Assembly: GCA_903920455.1 (NCBI GenBank)
Contig: CAIXLY010000095.1
Span: 1 to 54,307, forward strand
Source of the DNA: an uncultured bacterium
GTDB lineage: Bacteria; Bacteroidota; Bacteroidia; Chitinophagales; Chitinophagaceae
Reading direction: 5' to 3'
DNA: 54,307 nt
Position numbers and translations under genes: made by a program. Below, one piece after another: positions 27,590 to 36,546 of the stretch. The notes beneath the pieces are model-generated. The model made no database searches, was not told the origin of the DNA, and was given only the letters and a program-made list of their open reading frames with translations. Position 1 is the first letter of the stretch. Every line of letters begins with the position of its first letter.

Positions 27590-29296
27590 TTAGAATAGGG
27601 TAATGATCCAATAGCTCAGTGCTGCGAGGATAGCACTTACAGGTATGGTAAGTATCCAGGCCACAAGCAATGACGAGGTAACGCCCCATCTAACAGCGCT
27701 TAGTCGCTTGGTTGCGCCAACTCCAATGATAGATCCAGTAATTGTATGTGTGGTTGATACTGGAATACCCATTTGCCCGGTAAAGAATAGGGTGAATGCT
27801 CCAGCAGTTTCAGCTGCTACACCTTCTAGGGGTGTTACTTTAGTAATTTTTGTACCCATTGTCTTTACAATTTTCCAGCCTCCGCTCATAGTACCTATAC
27901 CAATTGCTAGATAGCATGCAACTGGTACCCAATTTGGAAGCTGATTGAAGTCTTGAATGTTCCCATTTGCAATCAACGCCGCACCGATGATGCCCATTAC
28001 CTTTTGCGCATCGTTTCCACCATGCCCTATGCTGAATGCTGCAGAGCTAAACAATTGTAATTTCTTAAACATATTGGCTACAGAAGCAGCTGTAGGCGTT
28101 CTTATTTTTTCTACATACAAATAAACCAGCATGAAAAGTATTGACGTAAAGATTATACCCCATACAATATTGCTGTTGTTAGACTTCTCTATATCCTTTA
28201 CTAAAGATTTTTTGATGTCATATTTTTCTATCTTTTTCTTGACCCGTTCTGTGTTTTTGGGGTCGATTGGATAAATGGAATTTATCGCTACGAGGGCACT
28301 GTCTATACCAATCTCTTTTTTGAGAAATTGCTTAACAGGCTCTTTGTATTTTTCAGTAAGCAATTTTACTGTATCATATTCTTTCTTTTTTTGGGTGTTG
28401 TCAGCCGATAGGGCCTCCAGCACAAGAAAGTTATTTGCATTGCGTATTTCGTCTTTTAGTTTGCTAACCTCAATATCCTGAAGCAGTTTGTTATTGTATG
28501 CAAATGAAGCAATAGAATCTGCCCCAATTTTATCGTACTCTGATATTTTTGGTTCAAGGGAAAGATAAATTTCTTTTGCCTTGTTCATTTTTTTCTCTGC
28601 TGCTGCAAGTTCTTCTGAAGCCTTCAGATCATCCTTATTCAAGGTATAAGCAGATAAGGTCTTTTCATATTCTGCTTGGTACTTATCGAGTTTTATGAAC
28701 TTTTTAAATCCAGTTTCCATTTTACTTTGCTCAAAGGAATCAAACAGCATAACGGTAAGTGCTGTAGCTGCAATAATAATCCCCATCCGCAGAAACATAT
28801 TTCTTGTAACGGTAACAATCGTGATGAAGATGGAAATTGCCATACCTATAAGCGGAGCAAGAATGATGAAGATTACAGTTTTAATGATGGTGTCATTCTC
28901 AACTATCTTGCCCCATGAAAAGTTTCCACCAAGGTCTACAAGCGCATGAGCAAAGGCAGCACCCGCAAATCCTCCAATGAGGGTGTGAGAAGAAGAAGAG
29001 GGGATTCCGTACCACCAGGTCAGCAGATTCCAGAATATTGCTGCGATCAGTCCTGCTAAAATAACATTCAGGGTAATAAATTCTTTGTTCACCGTTTTGC
29101 TAATGGTATTTGCAACAGCATGGTCTTGGAAGATCCAATAGGCTACAAAATTGAAAAATGCAGCCCAGACTACCGCCTGAAATGGAGTCAAAACTTTCGT
29201 GGAAACTACAGTAGCAATGGAGTTGGCTGCATCATGGAATCCATTGATATAATCAAAGATTAGTGCCAGAACGATAATAACGATCAAAAGAGTCAT
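27590..29296 (-). CDS. pit: Inorganic phosphate permease, PiT family
   Basis: A 568-residue secondary phosphate transporter of the inner membrane. The two PiT signatures are present: DYINGFHDAANSIATVVST near the N-terminus and GIPVSTTHTITGSIIGVG near the C-terminus, plus GGNDAQKVMGI. Between the two halves (about residues 195-385) is a Lys/Glu-rich, mainly soluble insert longer than in PitA. It is last in a three-gene operon after the DUF47 protein, 33 bp apart, which is the common Pit accessory arrangement. Confidence 0.95.
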   Translation of the reverse strand: MTLLIVIIVLALIFDYINGFHDAANSIATVVSTKVLTPFQAVVWAAFFNFVAYWIFQDHAVANTISKTVNKEFITLNVILAGLIAAIFWNLLTWWYGIPSSSSHTLIGGFAGAAFAHALVDLGGNFSWGKIVENDTIIKTVIFIILAPLIGMAISIFITIVTVTRNMFLRMGIIIAATALTVMLFDSFEQSKMETGFKKFIKLDKYQAEYEKTLSAYTLNKDDLKASEELAAAEKKMNKAKEIYLSLEPKISEYDKIGADSIASFAYNNKLLQDIEVSKLKDEIRNANNFLVLEALSADNTQKKKEYDTVKLLTEKYKEPVKQFLKKEIGIDSALVAINSIYPIDPKNTERVKKKIEKYDIKKSLVKDIEKSNNSNIVWGIIFTSILFMLVYLYVEKIRTPTAASVANMFKKLQLFSSAAFSIGHGGNDAQKVMGIIGAALIANGNIQDFNQLPNWVPVACYLAIGIGTMSGGWKIVKTMGTKITKVTPLEGVAAETAGAFTLFFTGQMGIPVSTTHTITGSIIGVGATKRLSAVRWGVTSSLLVAWILTIPVSAILAALSYWIITLF

Positions 29297-29329
29297 AATA
29301 GGTTGTTTGTCTTAAGTGGACTGATTGCT

Positions 29330-29977
29330 TTACGCGTACTTGATGATGATTGACTCAATTACATTGGCAGCATCTTCGCATTTGTCTGTTGCGATTTCGA
29401 GTACTTGATAGATTTCTCTCTTTTTAATAACTTCCTTAAAATCATTCTCATTGTTGAATAGCATCTCAATACTCATGTCGAATACATCGTCGGCCTGATT
29501 TTCTATGCTGTTAATTTTAACAAGCGCCTCTGTCATCTCCCTCAGGTTTTTCATGTCTCTCAAGCCATGAACGGCTTTTTTGATTTCTATGCTTCCTTGA
29601 AGAATCAACTCAGTAAGCTTGTGAATACCGGTGTCGTTTGGATTAATCTTGTAGAAGTTAATTTTCTTTGCTGAAGCATATATGTAATCAGCGATATCAT
29701 CTAATGCACTTGCCAATTGGTGTATATCTTCCCTGTCAAATGGTGTGATAAAGTTTCTGCCCAATTCGGTAAAGATATTATGGGTCATGTCATCATTCTT
29801 GTGTTCCATATTTTCAATCTGCGCAAGAATACTAGCCCTTTTATCTTCATCTGCTTCATACACCATCTCTTGCAGGGTTATTCCCATTTTGTGTACAGTA
29901 TCTGCAACACTTTCAAAAAGGCTGTAAAAAATTCTGTCTTTTGGAAGGAAGATCTTAAAAAATGAATTCGTTGCCAT
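29330..29977 (-). CDS. DUF47/PhoU-like Pit accessory protein
   Basis: A 215-residue all-helical cytoplasmic protein of the DUF47 (PhoU_div) family. Typical features are FDREDIHQLASALDDIADYIYAS and ENQADDVFDMSIEMLF with the metal-binding acidic helices. Such proteins accompany Pit permeases and are thought to gate them. It lies 18 bp after the porin and 33 bp before pit. Confidence 0.92.
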   Translation of the reverse strand: MATNSFFKIFLPKDRIFYSLFESVADTVHKMGITLQEMVYEADEDKRASILAQIENMEHKNDDMTHNIFTELGRNFITPFDREDIHQLASALDDIADYIYASAKKINFYKINPNDTGIHKLTELILQGSIEIKKAVHGLRDMKNLREMTEALVKINSIENQADDVFDMSIEMLFNNENDFKEVIKKREIYQVLEIATDKCEDAANVIESIIIKYA

Positions 29978-29995
29978 GGTTCTGTTGTTTATTTA

Positions 29996-31210
29996 TTAAA
30001 AGTTGATTTGTGCTTGTAGTCTGAGTAGTCGTCCTTTCTGATCGTTATCCTTGAGTTTGCTGTCTTCAAATCTTCGATGAGAGATCACATAAGATGCTGT
30101 GAATTCAAATGTTTTATTCAATTGCCACTCCAGGCCGGACTCCAATTCTCTTACATGGTAAGTTCTTGCATCCAGCTCATGTTTTTTTCCTCCATCATAT
30201 ACCTGAAATCTTGAGAAAGGGAAAAATGTTTCGTCTTTCTTATTGCCAGGTATTTTATAGCTAACGGTAACATACCCACCCGATAGAGAGCGAACTTCAA
30301 TTGAATCCAGTGCAGGATTATATCTTGGTCCTTTACCCACATTATACTCTGCCTGGATCCCTAATGGTTTTGGGTAAAGTACAAATGTACCGGCAACTCT
30401 TTTCTCATTAAACTCAAAAGATGAAACTGCTTTTACATTAGTACTTCTGATATCCGAGGGAAGAACATATTTGCCCGCATAAGCTTGAATCCCAGGCTCA
30501 ATGTATTGATTACCTACTTTAATGGGAACACTTAGTCTACTCACCACATGAAGACTGTTATTCAATTCTGCCCTGTTGGCGGTCTGTCCATTGTAAACAC
30601 CAAACCCAAATACCCCATAGTCACCTGATCCTTTAAGATTTTCCTTTACAAATTCTGAGAACAGCTTTCTTGTTTGTTTCGGAGCCCAGTAGAAAAAGGC
30701 ACCCAAGTCACGTTCATTAGATACAGCTGAGTTCAGCGCATCTGCCCGGTCAAGGGGCAACCTGTTTTGACTAGACTGCATATTTTCGAAACCAAACGGA
30801 ACTTTACTTTGGCCAATTCTAACTCTGTATTCATTGTCTTTGTCAAATCCTACATCGAAATAAGCATCTCGTAGTTGAAATATATTAAGGGAGGTGCCTG
30901 CTGAACTTCCGAAGTCGGGTTGAATGTAGAAATAGATATTGTCAGTTACGTTCCCACTTAAAATAAGCCGACCACGCCTAATGATTAGCCCCCCATTGTC
31001 CCCCCATGATTTATCACATTGCTCACATTTGAGCTTGGAGTTGGTTTCTAGTAGTCTGTTGTATCGTACCTGCATATAACCTCGGAGTGAAATTGTTTCA
31101 TACCAATGCTTTGTCTCTTTTTTCGCAGGTGTTGTTTGTCCTGTGCCTTCGTTGTAGATCAACAATAAGGCAATAGCCATAAGGCCAATTGTCTTGGTTC
31201 TTTTGTTCAT
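29996..31210 (-). CDS. Phosphate-selective porin O/P family protein
   Basis: A 404-residue outer-membrane beta-barrel with a signal peptide (residues 1-24, ending GTGQ). The OprO/OprP family features are the N-terminal LRGYMQVRYNR strand, RRGRLILSGNV and YFYIQPDFG. It probably lets phosphate across the outer membrane for the Pit permease in the same operon. An unusual pair CEQC lies at about residues 63-66. The upstream region has palindromes that could be operators. Confidence 0.88.
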   Translation of the reverse strand: MNKRTKTIGLMAIALLLIYNEGTGQTTPAKKETKHWYETISLRGYMQVRYNRLLETNSKLKCEQCDKSWGDNGGLIIRRGRLILSGNVTDNIYFYIQPDFGSSAGTSLNIFQLRDAYFDVGFDKDNEYRVRIGQSKVPFGFENMQSSQNRLPLDRADALNSAVSNERDLGAFFYWAPKQTRKLFSEFVKENLKGSGDYGVFGFGVYNGQTANRAELNNSLHVVSRLSVPIKVGNQYIEPGIQAYAGKYVLPSDIRSTNVKAVSSFEFNEKRVAGTFVLYPKPLGIQAEYNVGKGPRYNPALDSIEVRSLSGGYVTVSYKIPGNKKDETFFPFSRFQVYDGGKKHELDARTYHVRELESGLEWQLNKTFEFTASYVISHRRFEDSKLKDNDQKGRLLRLQAQINF

Positions 31211-31246
31211 GTTAGGGTTCTTTTAATTGCATGGCAAAGATGTGGG

Positions 31247-31304
31247 ATATGGTAATTACGAATTATATTTACCATATTACCAAATTGTTAAGAATTCTTA
31301 ACAA
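31247..31304. promoter_or_regulatory. Palindromic operator-like sites ahead of the phosphate operon
   Basis: Two palindromes lie 37-94 bases before the porin start: ATATGGTAA/TTACCATAT (31247-31255 and 31269-31277) and a perfect 20-bp palindrome TTGTTAAGAATTCTTAACAA (31285-31304). Their place suggests a regulator of the phosphate operon, but the binder is unknown. Confidence 0.5.
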
Positions 31305-31308
31305 ATGG

Positions 31309-31458
31309 CCCCGCCAAGAATGGCGGGGCGTTGCAATTAAAAGATAATTTCTGCCTTTCGGCATCATTTACCCTGGCTTTTGGCCAGGGTGAAGATGACT
31401 TTTGTATGTAATCGGAGTGTTATGCCCTTGTTAAGCCTAAATGAACTTTAGGCTTAAC
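31309..31458 (-). terminator. Three hairpins after the YwaF-like gene
   Basis: CCCCGCC/GGCGGGG (about 31310-31329), CCCTGGC/GCCAGGG (about 31371-31388) and a perfect 12-bp stem GTTAAGCCTAAA/TTTAGGCTTAAC (31430-31458) follow the leftward gene at 31459. Together they should end its transcript before the phosphate operon promoter. Confidence 0.55.
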
Positions 31459-32178
31459 TTAATTCCTTCTCCATATCAACAGTTCCTTTTTGTTGATAAG
31501 CACTGTGAAATCGAATATCAGGTATAAAAACAAAAAGTGGACTAATGCCAATACCTCAAATATTAAAATATACCAAGGCCAATCACCCATGATTAATGGA
31601 TTGTTTGCAATGGGTGGACTTGCTAAATACATATAATTGGATTGTGTTATCCAGTTGAATATACCAACTCCAGCTGCAGCGAATTGGATTATAATAAAAG
31701 ACTTGAGCCAAGATTTTTTTTCAGGCACAAAACCATCATAGATTATCATATACAGACTGGCCAAAATTAATCCTCCATGGCTGATAAAATAGGCATAGAA
31801 AAAGAATCCTTGTGTGCCTAAATCGAATTCGGGTGTGAGTAGGGAATAAAATCCCCCAGTAAGTCCCCAATAATAAAAAATTTGCGCAGTGGGTCGGTGG
31901 TAACTAAATAACAACATAATAGACATGATGCTACTCATTCCACACAAATGGAGGGGTAAGTTTTCCTGAATATTCCAGCTGCCAATATACAGCCCATAAC
32001 AATTTTCAATAACCAGATTGCTAACTAGCATTATCGATAATGCCTTTCTATATATTTTATGGGTTGCCCATTTTCTATACTTTGGAAGGGCGAGTAAGAC
32101 AACGATTGCGAGAAAAACAATTGTGATATACGTCCACCAAATGGGAGTGAAGCTTTCCATAACCTCATGTCTGTTCAT
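31459..32178 (-). CDS. TIGR02206/YwaF-family integral membrane protein
   Basis: A 239-residue inner-membrane protein with about six or seven helices. The family pattern is ENLPLHLCGMSSI, then YWGLTGGFYSLLTPE and YFISHGGLILASLY. Function is not known. It stands alone, with hairpins behind it and the divergent Rieske gene ahead of it. Confidence 0.82.
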   Translation of the reverse strand: MNRHEVMESFTPIWWTYITIVFLAIVVLLALPKYRKWATHKIYRKALSIMLVSNLVIENCYGLYIGSWNIQENLPLHLCGMSSIMSIMLLFSYHRPTAQIFYYWGLTGGFYSLLTPEFDLGTQGFFFYAYFISHGGLILASLYMIIYDGFVPEKKSWLKSFIIIQFAAAGVGIFNWITQSNYMYLASPPIANNPLIMGDWPWYILIFEVLALVHFLFLYLIFDFTVLINKKELLIWRRN

Positions 32179-32268
32179 AGCATCTTTGGTTGTTTCTGAT
32201 TGTCAAATTAAGAATAATTGAACAAATTGAGTCTTGTGTTTGTTTTAAATCTTATGACACCAAGCAAA

Positions 32269-32706
32269 ATGGAAAGGAAAGATTTTTTAAATAAACTTAC
32301 TGGGGGATTAGCCTTTACCTGCGTAGCTTGTATTATGCAAGCTTGCTCTAAGGATGATGGTGCGGGGTCGGACAGTGGAAATTCCTCCGGAGGAGGAAAC
32401 ACTGCTGTATTGCTTACAGTTAATTTATCAAATGAGCTTTTATCCGTGGGCGATTTTGTAGCTAGGAGCGGAATCATTGTCGTCAGAACTGCAGATTTGA
32501 ATGTGGTTTCAAGCTTTACTGCCTTTTCTAATGTTTGTCCTCATGCAGGTGCAACGGTAACTTATATCCCCAATTCCAATAGTTTTAATTGCTCTGCACA
32601 TCAGTCGAATTTTTCAATTTCGGGAGCTGTTACAGGGGGGCCATCGCCTAGTGGATTGGTGAAAAAGATGTTGGTTCTTTCTGGAAATAGTCTGACAGTA
32701 AAATAA
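32269..32706 (+). CDS. Rieske [2Fe-2S] lipoprotein
   Basis: A 145-residue exported protein with a single Rieske domain. The cluster ligands are C-P-H-A-G and C-S-A-H (spaced by about 17 residues). The N-terminus is MERKDFLNKLTGG, a Tat-like start, and a lipobox (IMQAC) follows, then a Ser/Gly-rich linker. No partner oxidoreductase is next to it, so its electron partner is unknown. I chose ATG 32269; ATG 32254 adds five residues. Confidence 0.85.
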   Translation: MERKDFLNKLTGGLAFTCVACIMQACSKDDGAGSDSGNSSGGGNTAVLLTVNLSNELLSVGDFVARSGIIVVRTADLNVVSSFTAFSNVCPHAGATVTYIPNSNSFNCSAHQSNFSISGAVTGGPSPSGLVKKMLVLSGNSLTVK

Positions 32707-32716
32707 TCTCGAAGCC

Positions 32717-33598
32717 TTACAGCGATTGGATGATTGAGCGAATCTTAACTCTTAAGTCATCACTAATGCCTACAATAGGGAGCCTGAAATTGTATTTGAC
32801 AATGCCCATTTCATTGAGGTAGGCTTTTACTCCACTTGGACTTCCTTCTGCAAATATGGATTGAATAGCGGGAATCATTTTTTCATGAAGCGGTCTAGCT
32901 TCTGAAAACTTTCCTTGTAGACAAAGATTGACCATCTGAGAAAATTGTCTTGGATATGCATTTGCAATTACAGAGATCACTCCAATTGCTCCACATGCAA
33001 TAAGGGGTAGTGTTAGTGCATCATCTCCACTGATAACCTCGAAGCCAGCTGGTTTTTCCTTTATGATTTGCATAATCTGCTCCATATTTCCTGAAGCTTC
33101 TTTTGTAGCAATGATGTTCTTGCATTCTTTTGCTATGCGGAGTGTTGTTTGGGTGTTGATGTTGCTGCCGGTTCTGCCTGGAACATTATACATAATCACA
33201 GGAAGGGGAGCTGCATCGTTTATCGCTTTGTAATGCTGAAAAATTCCTTCGTTGTTTGGCTTGTTATAATAAGGACCAACGGAGAGTATTGCACTATAGC
33301 CGGTAAGGTCAAATGAGGTCAATCCTTGTACAACAGCTCTTGTGTCATTTCCTCCAATTCCTGCAACCAGCCGAACCCTGCCATTGTTGAATGTATTCAC
33401 CAATGAGAGCACAGTTGCCTTTTCTTCAAATGATAGTGTGGCCGTCTCTCCAGTCGTTCCAAGGGCTACAAGGTAGTCCACCTTGCCATTGATTAAATGC
33501 TCAATCAGTTTTCCAAGTGCAGTGATATCGATGTCTCCGTTGTCTAAAAATGGCGTTACAATTGCTACGCCCGTACCTGAGAAAGGATGTATGCTCAT
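32717..33598 (-). CDS. dapA: 4-hydroxy-tetrahydrodipicolinate synthase
   Basis: A 293-residue class I aldolase-type enzyme of lysine/diaminopimelate synthesis, joining pyruvate and aspartate semialdehyde. The YNVPGRTG motif with the catalytic Tyr, GTTGE and the Schiff-base Lys in IIATKEASG are visible. It follows accA after 9 bp in one operon. Confidence 0.97.
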   Translation of the reverse strand: MSIHPFSGTGVAIVTPFLDNGDIDITALGKLIEHLINGKVDYLVALGTTGETATLSFEEKATVLSLVNTFNNGRVRLVAGIGGNDTRAVVQGLTSFDLTGYSAILSVGPYYNKPNNEGIFQHYKAINDAAPLPVIMYNVPGRTGSNINTQTTLRIAKECKNIIATKEASGNMEQIMQIIKEKPAGFEVISGDDALTLPLIACGAIGVISVIANAYPRQFSQMVNLCLQGKFSEARPLHEKMIPAIQSIFAEGSPSGVKAYLNEMGIVKYNFRLPIVGISDDLRVKIRSIIQSL

Positions 33599-33607
33599 TA
33601 TCTGTGG

Positions 33608-34594
33608 TTAAATATCTTTTTCTGCCATTTCTTCCCAGAATCCCATCCTGGAAAATTTATCTATTCTTTGATCGATCCTTATTTCAGGGTCTATATCTTT
33701 TAGGTCTTCAATTGTTTTGACTATCTGTGCTTTTAGAAGTGATGCTGCTTCATCATGATTCCAGTGTGCACCACCGAGTGGCTCGGGAATTACGCCGTCA
33801 ACGAGTCCAAATTTCAGCATATGGTCTGAGGTGAGTTTTAATTCCTCCGCAGCCTTTTCTTTATGGTCCCAGCTCCTCCACAAAATAGAGCTACAACTCT
33901 CAGGAGAGATAACAGTGTACCAGGTATTCGCCATCATGTAGACTCGGTCGCCTACGCCAATGCCCATTGCACCACCACTTGCGCCTTCGCCTATGATGAT
34001 ACACACTACAGGAACTTTTAGCCTGAGCATTTCAATGATATTCTTTGCGATTGCTTCGCCTTGTCCTCTTTCCTCTGCTTCAATTCCAGGGTAAGCACCT
34101 GGGGTATCCACCAATGTAATAATGGGTTTGTTGAATTTTTCGGCAAGCTTCATAAGCCTCAGGGCTTTTCGATAACCCTCTGGATTTGCCATTCCAAAAT
34201 TTCTTAATTGTCTGGTCTTGGTGTTGTTGCCCTTTTGCTGCCCAAGGATCATCACGGTCTGGCCATCTATTTGTCCAAAGCCTCCAACAATTGCCTTGTC
34301 ATCCTTAAAGCTTCGGTCTCCATGAAGTTCAACGAAGTTGGTGCAGATTCTTTCGATGTATGAAAGGGTGTAGGGTCTGTCTGGATGGCGACTTAACTGT
34401 ACTTTTTGCCAGCTTGAAAGTCCATCTGTTATCTCTTTCTTTTTTTCCTCAATCTTTTCTTCCAATTGCTTTATTGAATCAGAGAGATCAATTTTGTTCT
34501 TCTCTGCGGTAATGCGCAATTGATCGATTTGTTCGTATAGGTCTTTGATTGGTTTTTCAAAATCCAGGAACTGACGAGTGCTGACTTCTCCCAT
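33608..34594 (-). CDS. accA: Acetyl-CoA carboxylase carboxyltransferase alpha subunit
   Basis: A 328-residue alpha subunit of the carboxyltransferase that makes malonyl-CoA with AccD. The N-terminal coiled coil ([16 protein letters not shown]...) and the crotonase-like core ([37 protein letters not shown]) are typical. It is first of the accA-dapA operon. Confidence 0.97.
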   Translation of the reverse strand: MGEVSTRQFLDFEKPIKDLYEQIDQLRITAEKNKIDLSDSIKQLEEKIEEKKKEITDGLSSWQKVQLSRHPDRPYTLSYIERICTNFVELHGDRSFKDDKAIVGGFGQIDGQTVMILGQQKGNNTKTRQLRNFGMANPEGYRKALRLMKLAEKFNKPIITLVDTPGAYPGIEAEERGQGEAIAKNIIEMLRLKVPVVCIIIGEGASGGAMGIGVGDRVYMMANTWYTVISPESCSSILWRSWDHKEKAAEELKLTSDHMLKFGLVDGVIPEPLGGAHWNHDEAASLLKAQIVKTIEDLKDIDPEIRIDQRIDKFSRMGFWEEMAEKDI

Positions 34595-34713
34595 GGGTCA
34601 AAATTAGATTCGATGACCGTAAAGGTAGTAAAATTTCCCCCATTCATGCCCCAATCCAAGGGGTGTGAATAAATAGAAAAAATCGATTATGCAATCGCGT
34701 ATAAAAGGTTTTT

Positions 34714-35172
34714 TTAGATTGGCAGGGTAGTCGACTCCTTAATTTCATCCATAACAATAAGGCTGTTGATATGAGCCACCATAGTCAATGCAGACAATTT
34801 TTCTTGGTAAAAGCGATTGTATGTCTCCATATCTTTTGTGACAAGTTTGATATAGTAGTCAAAGTTGCCAGATACTAGGCTACAAGATGTTACTTCAGGG
34901 TATTGGGAGATGATTTTTTCAAATTCTGAAAAGTAGTTTTTGATTTGCTTGTCAAGCGTAATCTGACAGTGAACAACCAGTCCCAGCCCTAATTTCTTTC
35001 TATCCAAGATGGCTGCATACTGTTTAATGTACCCTTCTTTTTCCAGTCGCTTTATCCTGTCATGGGTAGGGGTCACTGAAAGATTAATTTTGGCACTTAT
35101 GTCCTTCAGTTTTGCCAAGGCATCTTGTTGAAGAATGCTTAAGATGGCAACATCAATGGAATCTAATGTCAT
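34714..35172 (-). CDS. Lrp/AsnC-family transcriptional regulator
   Basis: A 152-residue regulator with an N-terminal winged helix-turn-helix (LDSIDVAILSILQQDALAKLKDISAKI) and a C-terminal RAM effector domain (VVHCQITL...). It is divergent from alanine dehydrogenase, with a perfect inverted repeat between them, so it most likely senses an amino acid and controls ald and itself. Confidence 0.93.
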   Translation of the reverse strand: MTLDSIDVAILSILQQDALAKLKDISAKINLSVTPTHDRIKRLEKEGYIKQYAAILDRKKLGLGLVVHCQITLDKQIKNYFSEFEKIISQYPEVTSCSLVSGNFDYYIKLVTKDMETYNRFYQEKLSALTMVAHINSLIVMDEIKESTTLPI

Positions 35173-35267
35173 AAATCTTTTTTAGGCTGTAGAAATTGTT
35201 TCTGATATTTGAAGATCTGATGGCAAAAATAAAAATAATTTCTTGTATAAGCATATAAAAGAGAATT

Positions 35268-35300
35268 ATATTCTTATTTTATAACTGTAAATAAGAATAT
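35268..35300. promoter_or_regulatory. Inverted-repeat operator between lrp and ald
   Basis: ATATTCTTATTT (35268-35279) and AAATAAGAATAT (35289-35300) are perfect 12-bp arms around a 9-base spacer, 38 bases ahead of the ald ATG. The shape fits an Lrp-family dimer site. Confidence 0.65.
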
Positions 35301-35337
35301 TTCCTTTTTATATACATTGGATAAGAAATTGTATAAT

Positions 35338-36429
35338 ATGAGAGTTGGTATTCCAAAGGAAATTAAGATTCAGGAGTTTAGGGTTGGTATGACACCAGAG
35401 GGGGTAGATGCCTTGGTCAGGCTAGGACATCAGGTGTTTGTTGAAACTTCTGCGGGTTTGGGTTCTGGTTTTTCAGATGAAATATATAGAAGAGCAGGAG
35501 CAACAATTTCACCTTCAGCCAATGCGTTGTATGCCTCTGCTGAGATGATTGTAAAAGTAAAAGAGCCTTTGGCGACAGAATATGCGCTTATTTCTGCTGG
35601 TCAAATTGTATTTACCTATTTCCATTTCGCTGCTTCGAGAATCTTGACTCACGCTATGATTGCTTCACATGCTGTGTGCATTGCATATGAAACGGTGGAG
35701 CTCTCTGATGGATCTCTGCCATTATTGGTGCCTATGTCGGAGGTTGCCGGTAGGATGTCTATTGATATGGGGTCTTATTATTTGGGGAAACCCTTTGGAG
35801 GAAAGGGGAAAGTATTGGGTGGAGTACCTGGTGTTAAGCCAGCAGAAGTTTTGATACTCGGGGGAGGCGTTGTAGGTACACAAGCGGCTAAGATGGCTGC
35901 TGGTTTGGGGGCTAGGGTAACCATCATGGATACCAATCTAAGTCGGTTAAGATATTTATCTGACATGATGCCTCCAAATGTTGTCACCCAGTTCTCTACT
36001 TCTTTCGCTATTCGTGAAAAATTGCCTTCAGTAGATTTATTGATTGGTGCTGTGTTGTTGCATGGGGCTAAGGCGCCTCAATTGGTATTAAGAGATGATT
36101 TATCGTTGATGGAGCCAGGCTCTGTGATTGTAGATGTTGCTGTAGACCAAGGAGGGTGCATAGAAACTTGTAGACCTACGACACACGATAATCCTGTTTA
36201 TCTAGAACAGAATGTTTTGCATTACTGTGTAGCAAATATGCCGGGTGCTGTGCCACAAACTTCTACAAGGGCCTTGACGCAATCTACGTTGCCTTATGTC
36301 TTGGCCATCGCCAACAAAGGCTGGGAAACTGCTTGTGCAGAGATTCCGGCCTTGGCGAAGGGATTAAATATCGTTGGGGGTAAAATACTTCACCAAGGTG
36401 TTGCTGAATCTTATTCAATCAATGCATAG
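35338..36429 (+). CDS. ald: Alanine dehydrogenase
   Basis: A 363-residue NAD-dependent enzyme interconverting L-alanine and pyruvate plus ammonia. The N-terminus MRVGIPKEIK with REFRVGMTP-like QEFRVGMTPEGV, the K-V-K-E-P element and the NAD site GGGVVGTQAAKMAAGLGA are visible. The C-terminal part contains VDVAVDQGGCIET. ATG 35338 is used instead of TTG 35317. Divergent from the Lrp gene. Confidence 0.96.
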   Translation: MRVGIPKEIKIQEFRVGMTPEGVDALVRLGHQVFVETSAGLGSGFSDEIYRRAGATISPSANALYASAEMIVKVKEPLATEYALISAGQIVFTYFHFAASRILTHAMIASHAVCIAYETVELSDGSLPLLVPMSEVAGRMSIDMGSYYLGKPFGGKGKVLGGVPGVKPAEVLILGGGVVGTQAAKMAAGLGARVTIMDTNLSRLRYLSDMMPPNVVTQFSTSFAIREKLPSVDLLIGAVLLHGAKAPQLVLRDDLSLMEPGSVIVDVAVDQGGCIETCRPTTHDNPVYLEQNVLHYCVANMPGAVPQTSTRALTQSTLPYVLAIANKGWETACAEIPALAKGLNIVGGKILHQGVAESYSINA

Positions 36430-36546
36430 GCGGCATCAAATAAGTGAGGCAAAGTGATTTTGTGATCAGGTAGTAAGTCACTTTAATTTATTTATGTAAC
36501 CCCAAAATTAAATAAACTAATATCAATGTTGTCATACATTAGCAAC

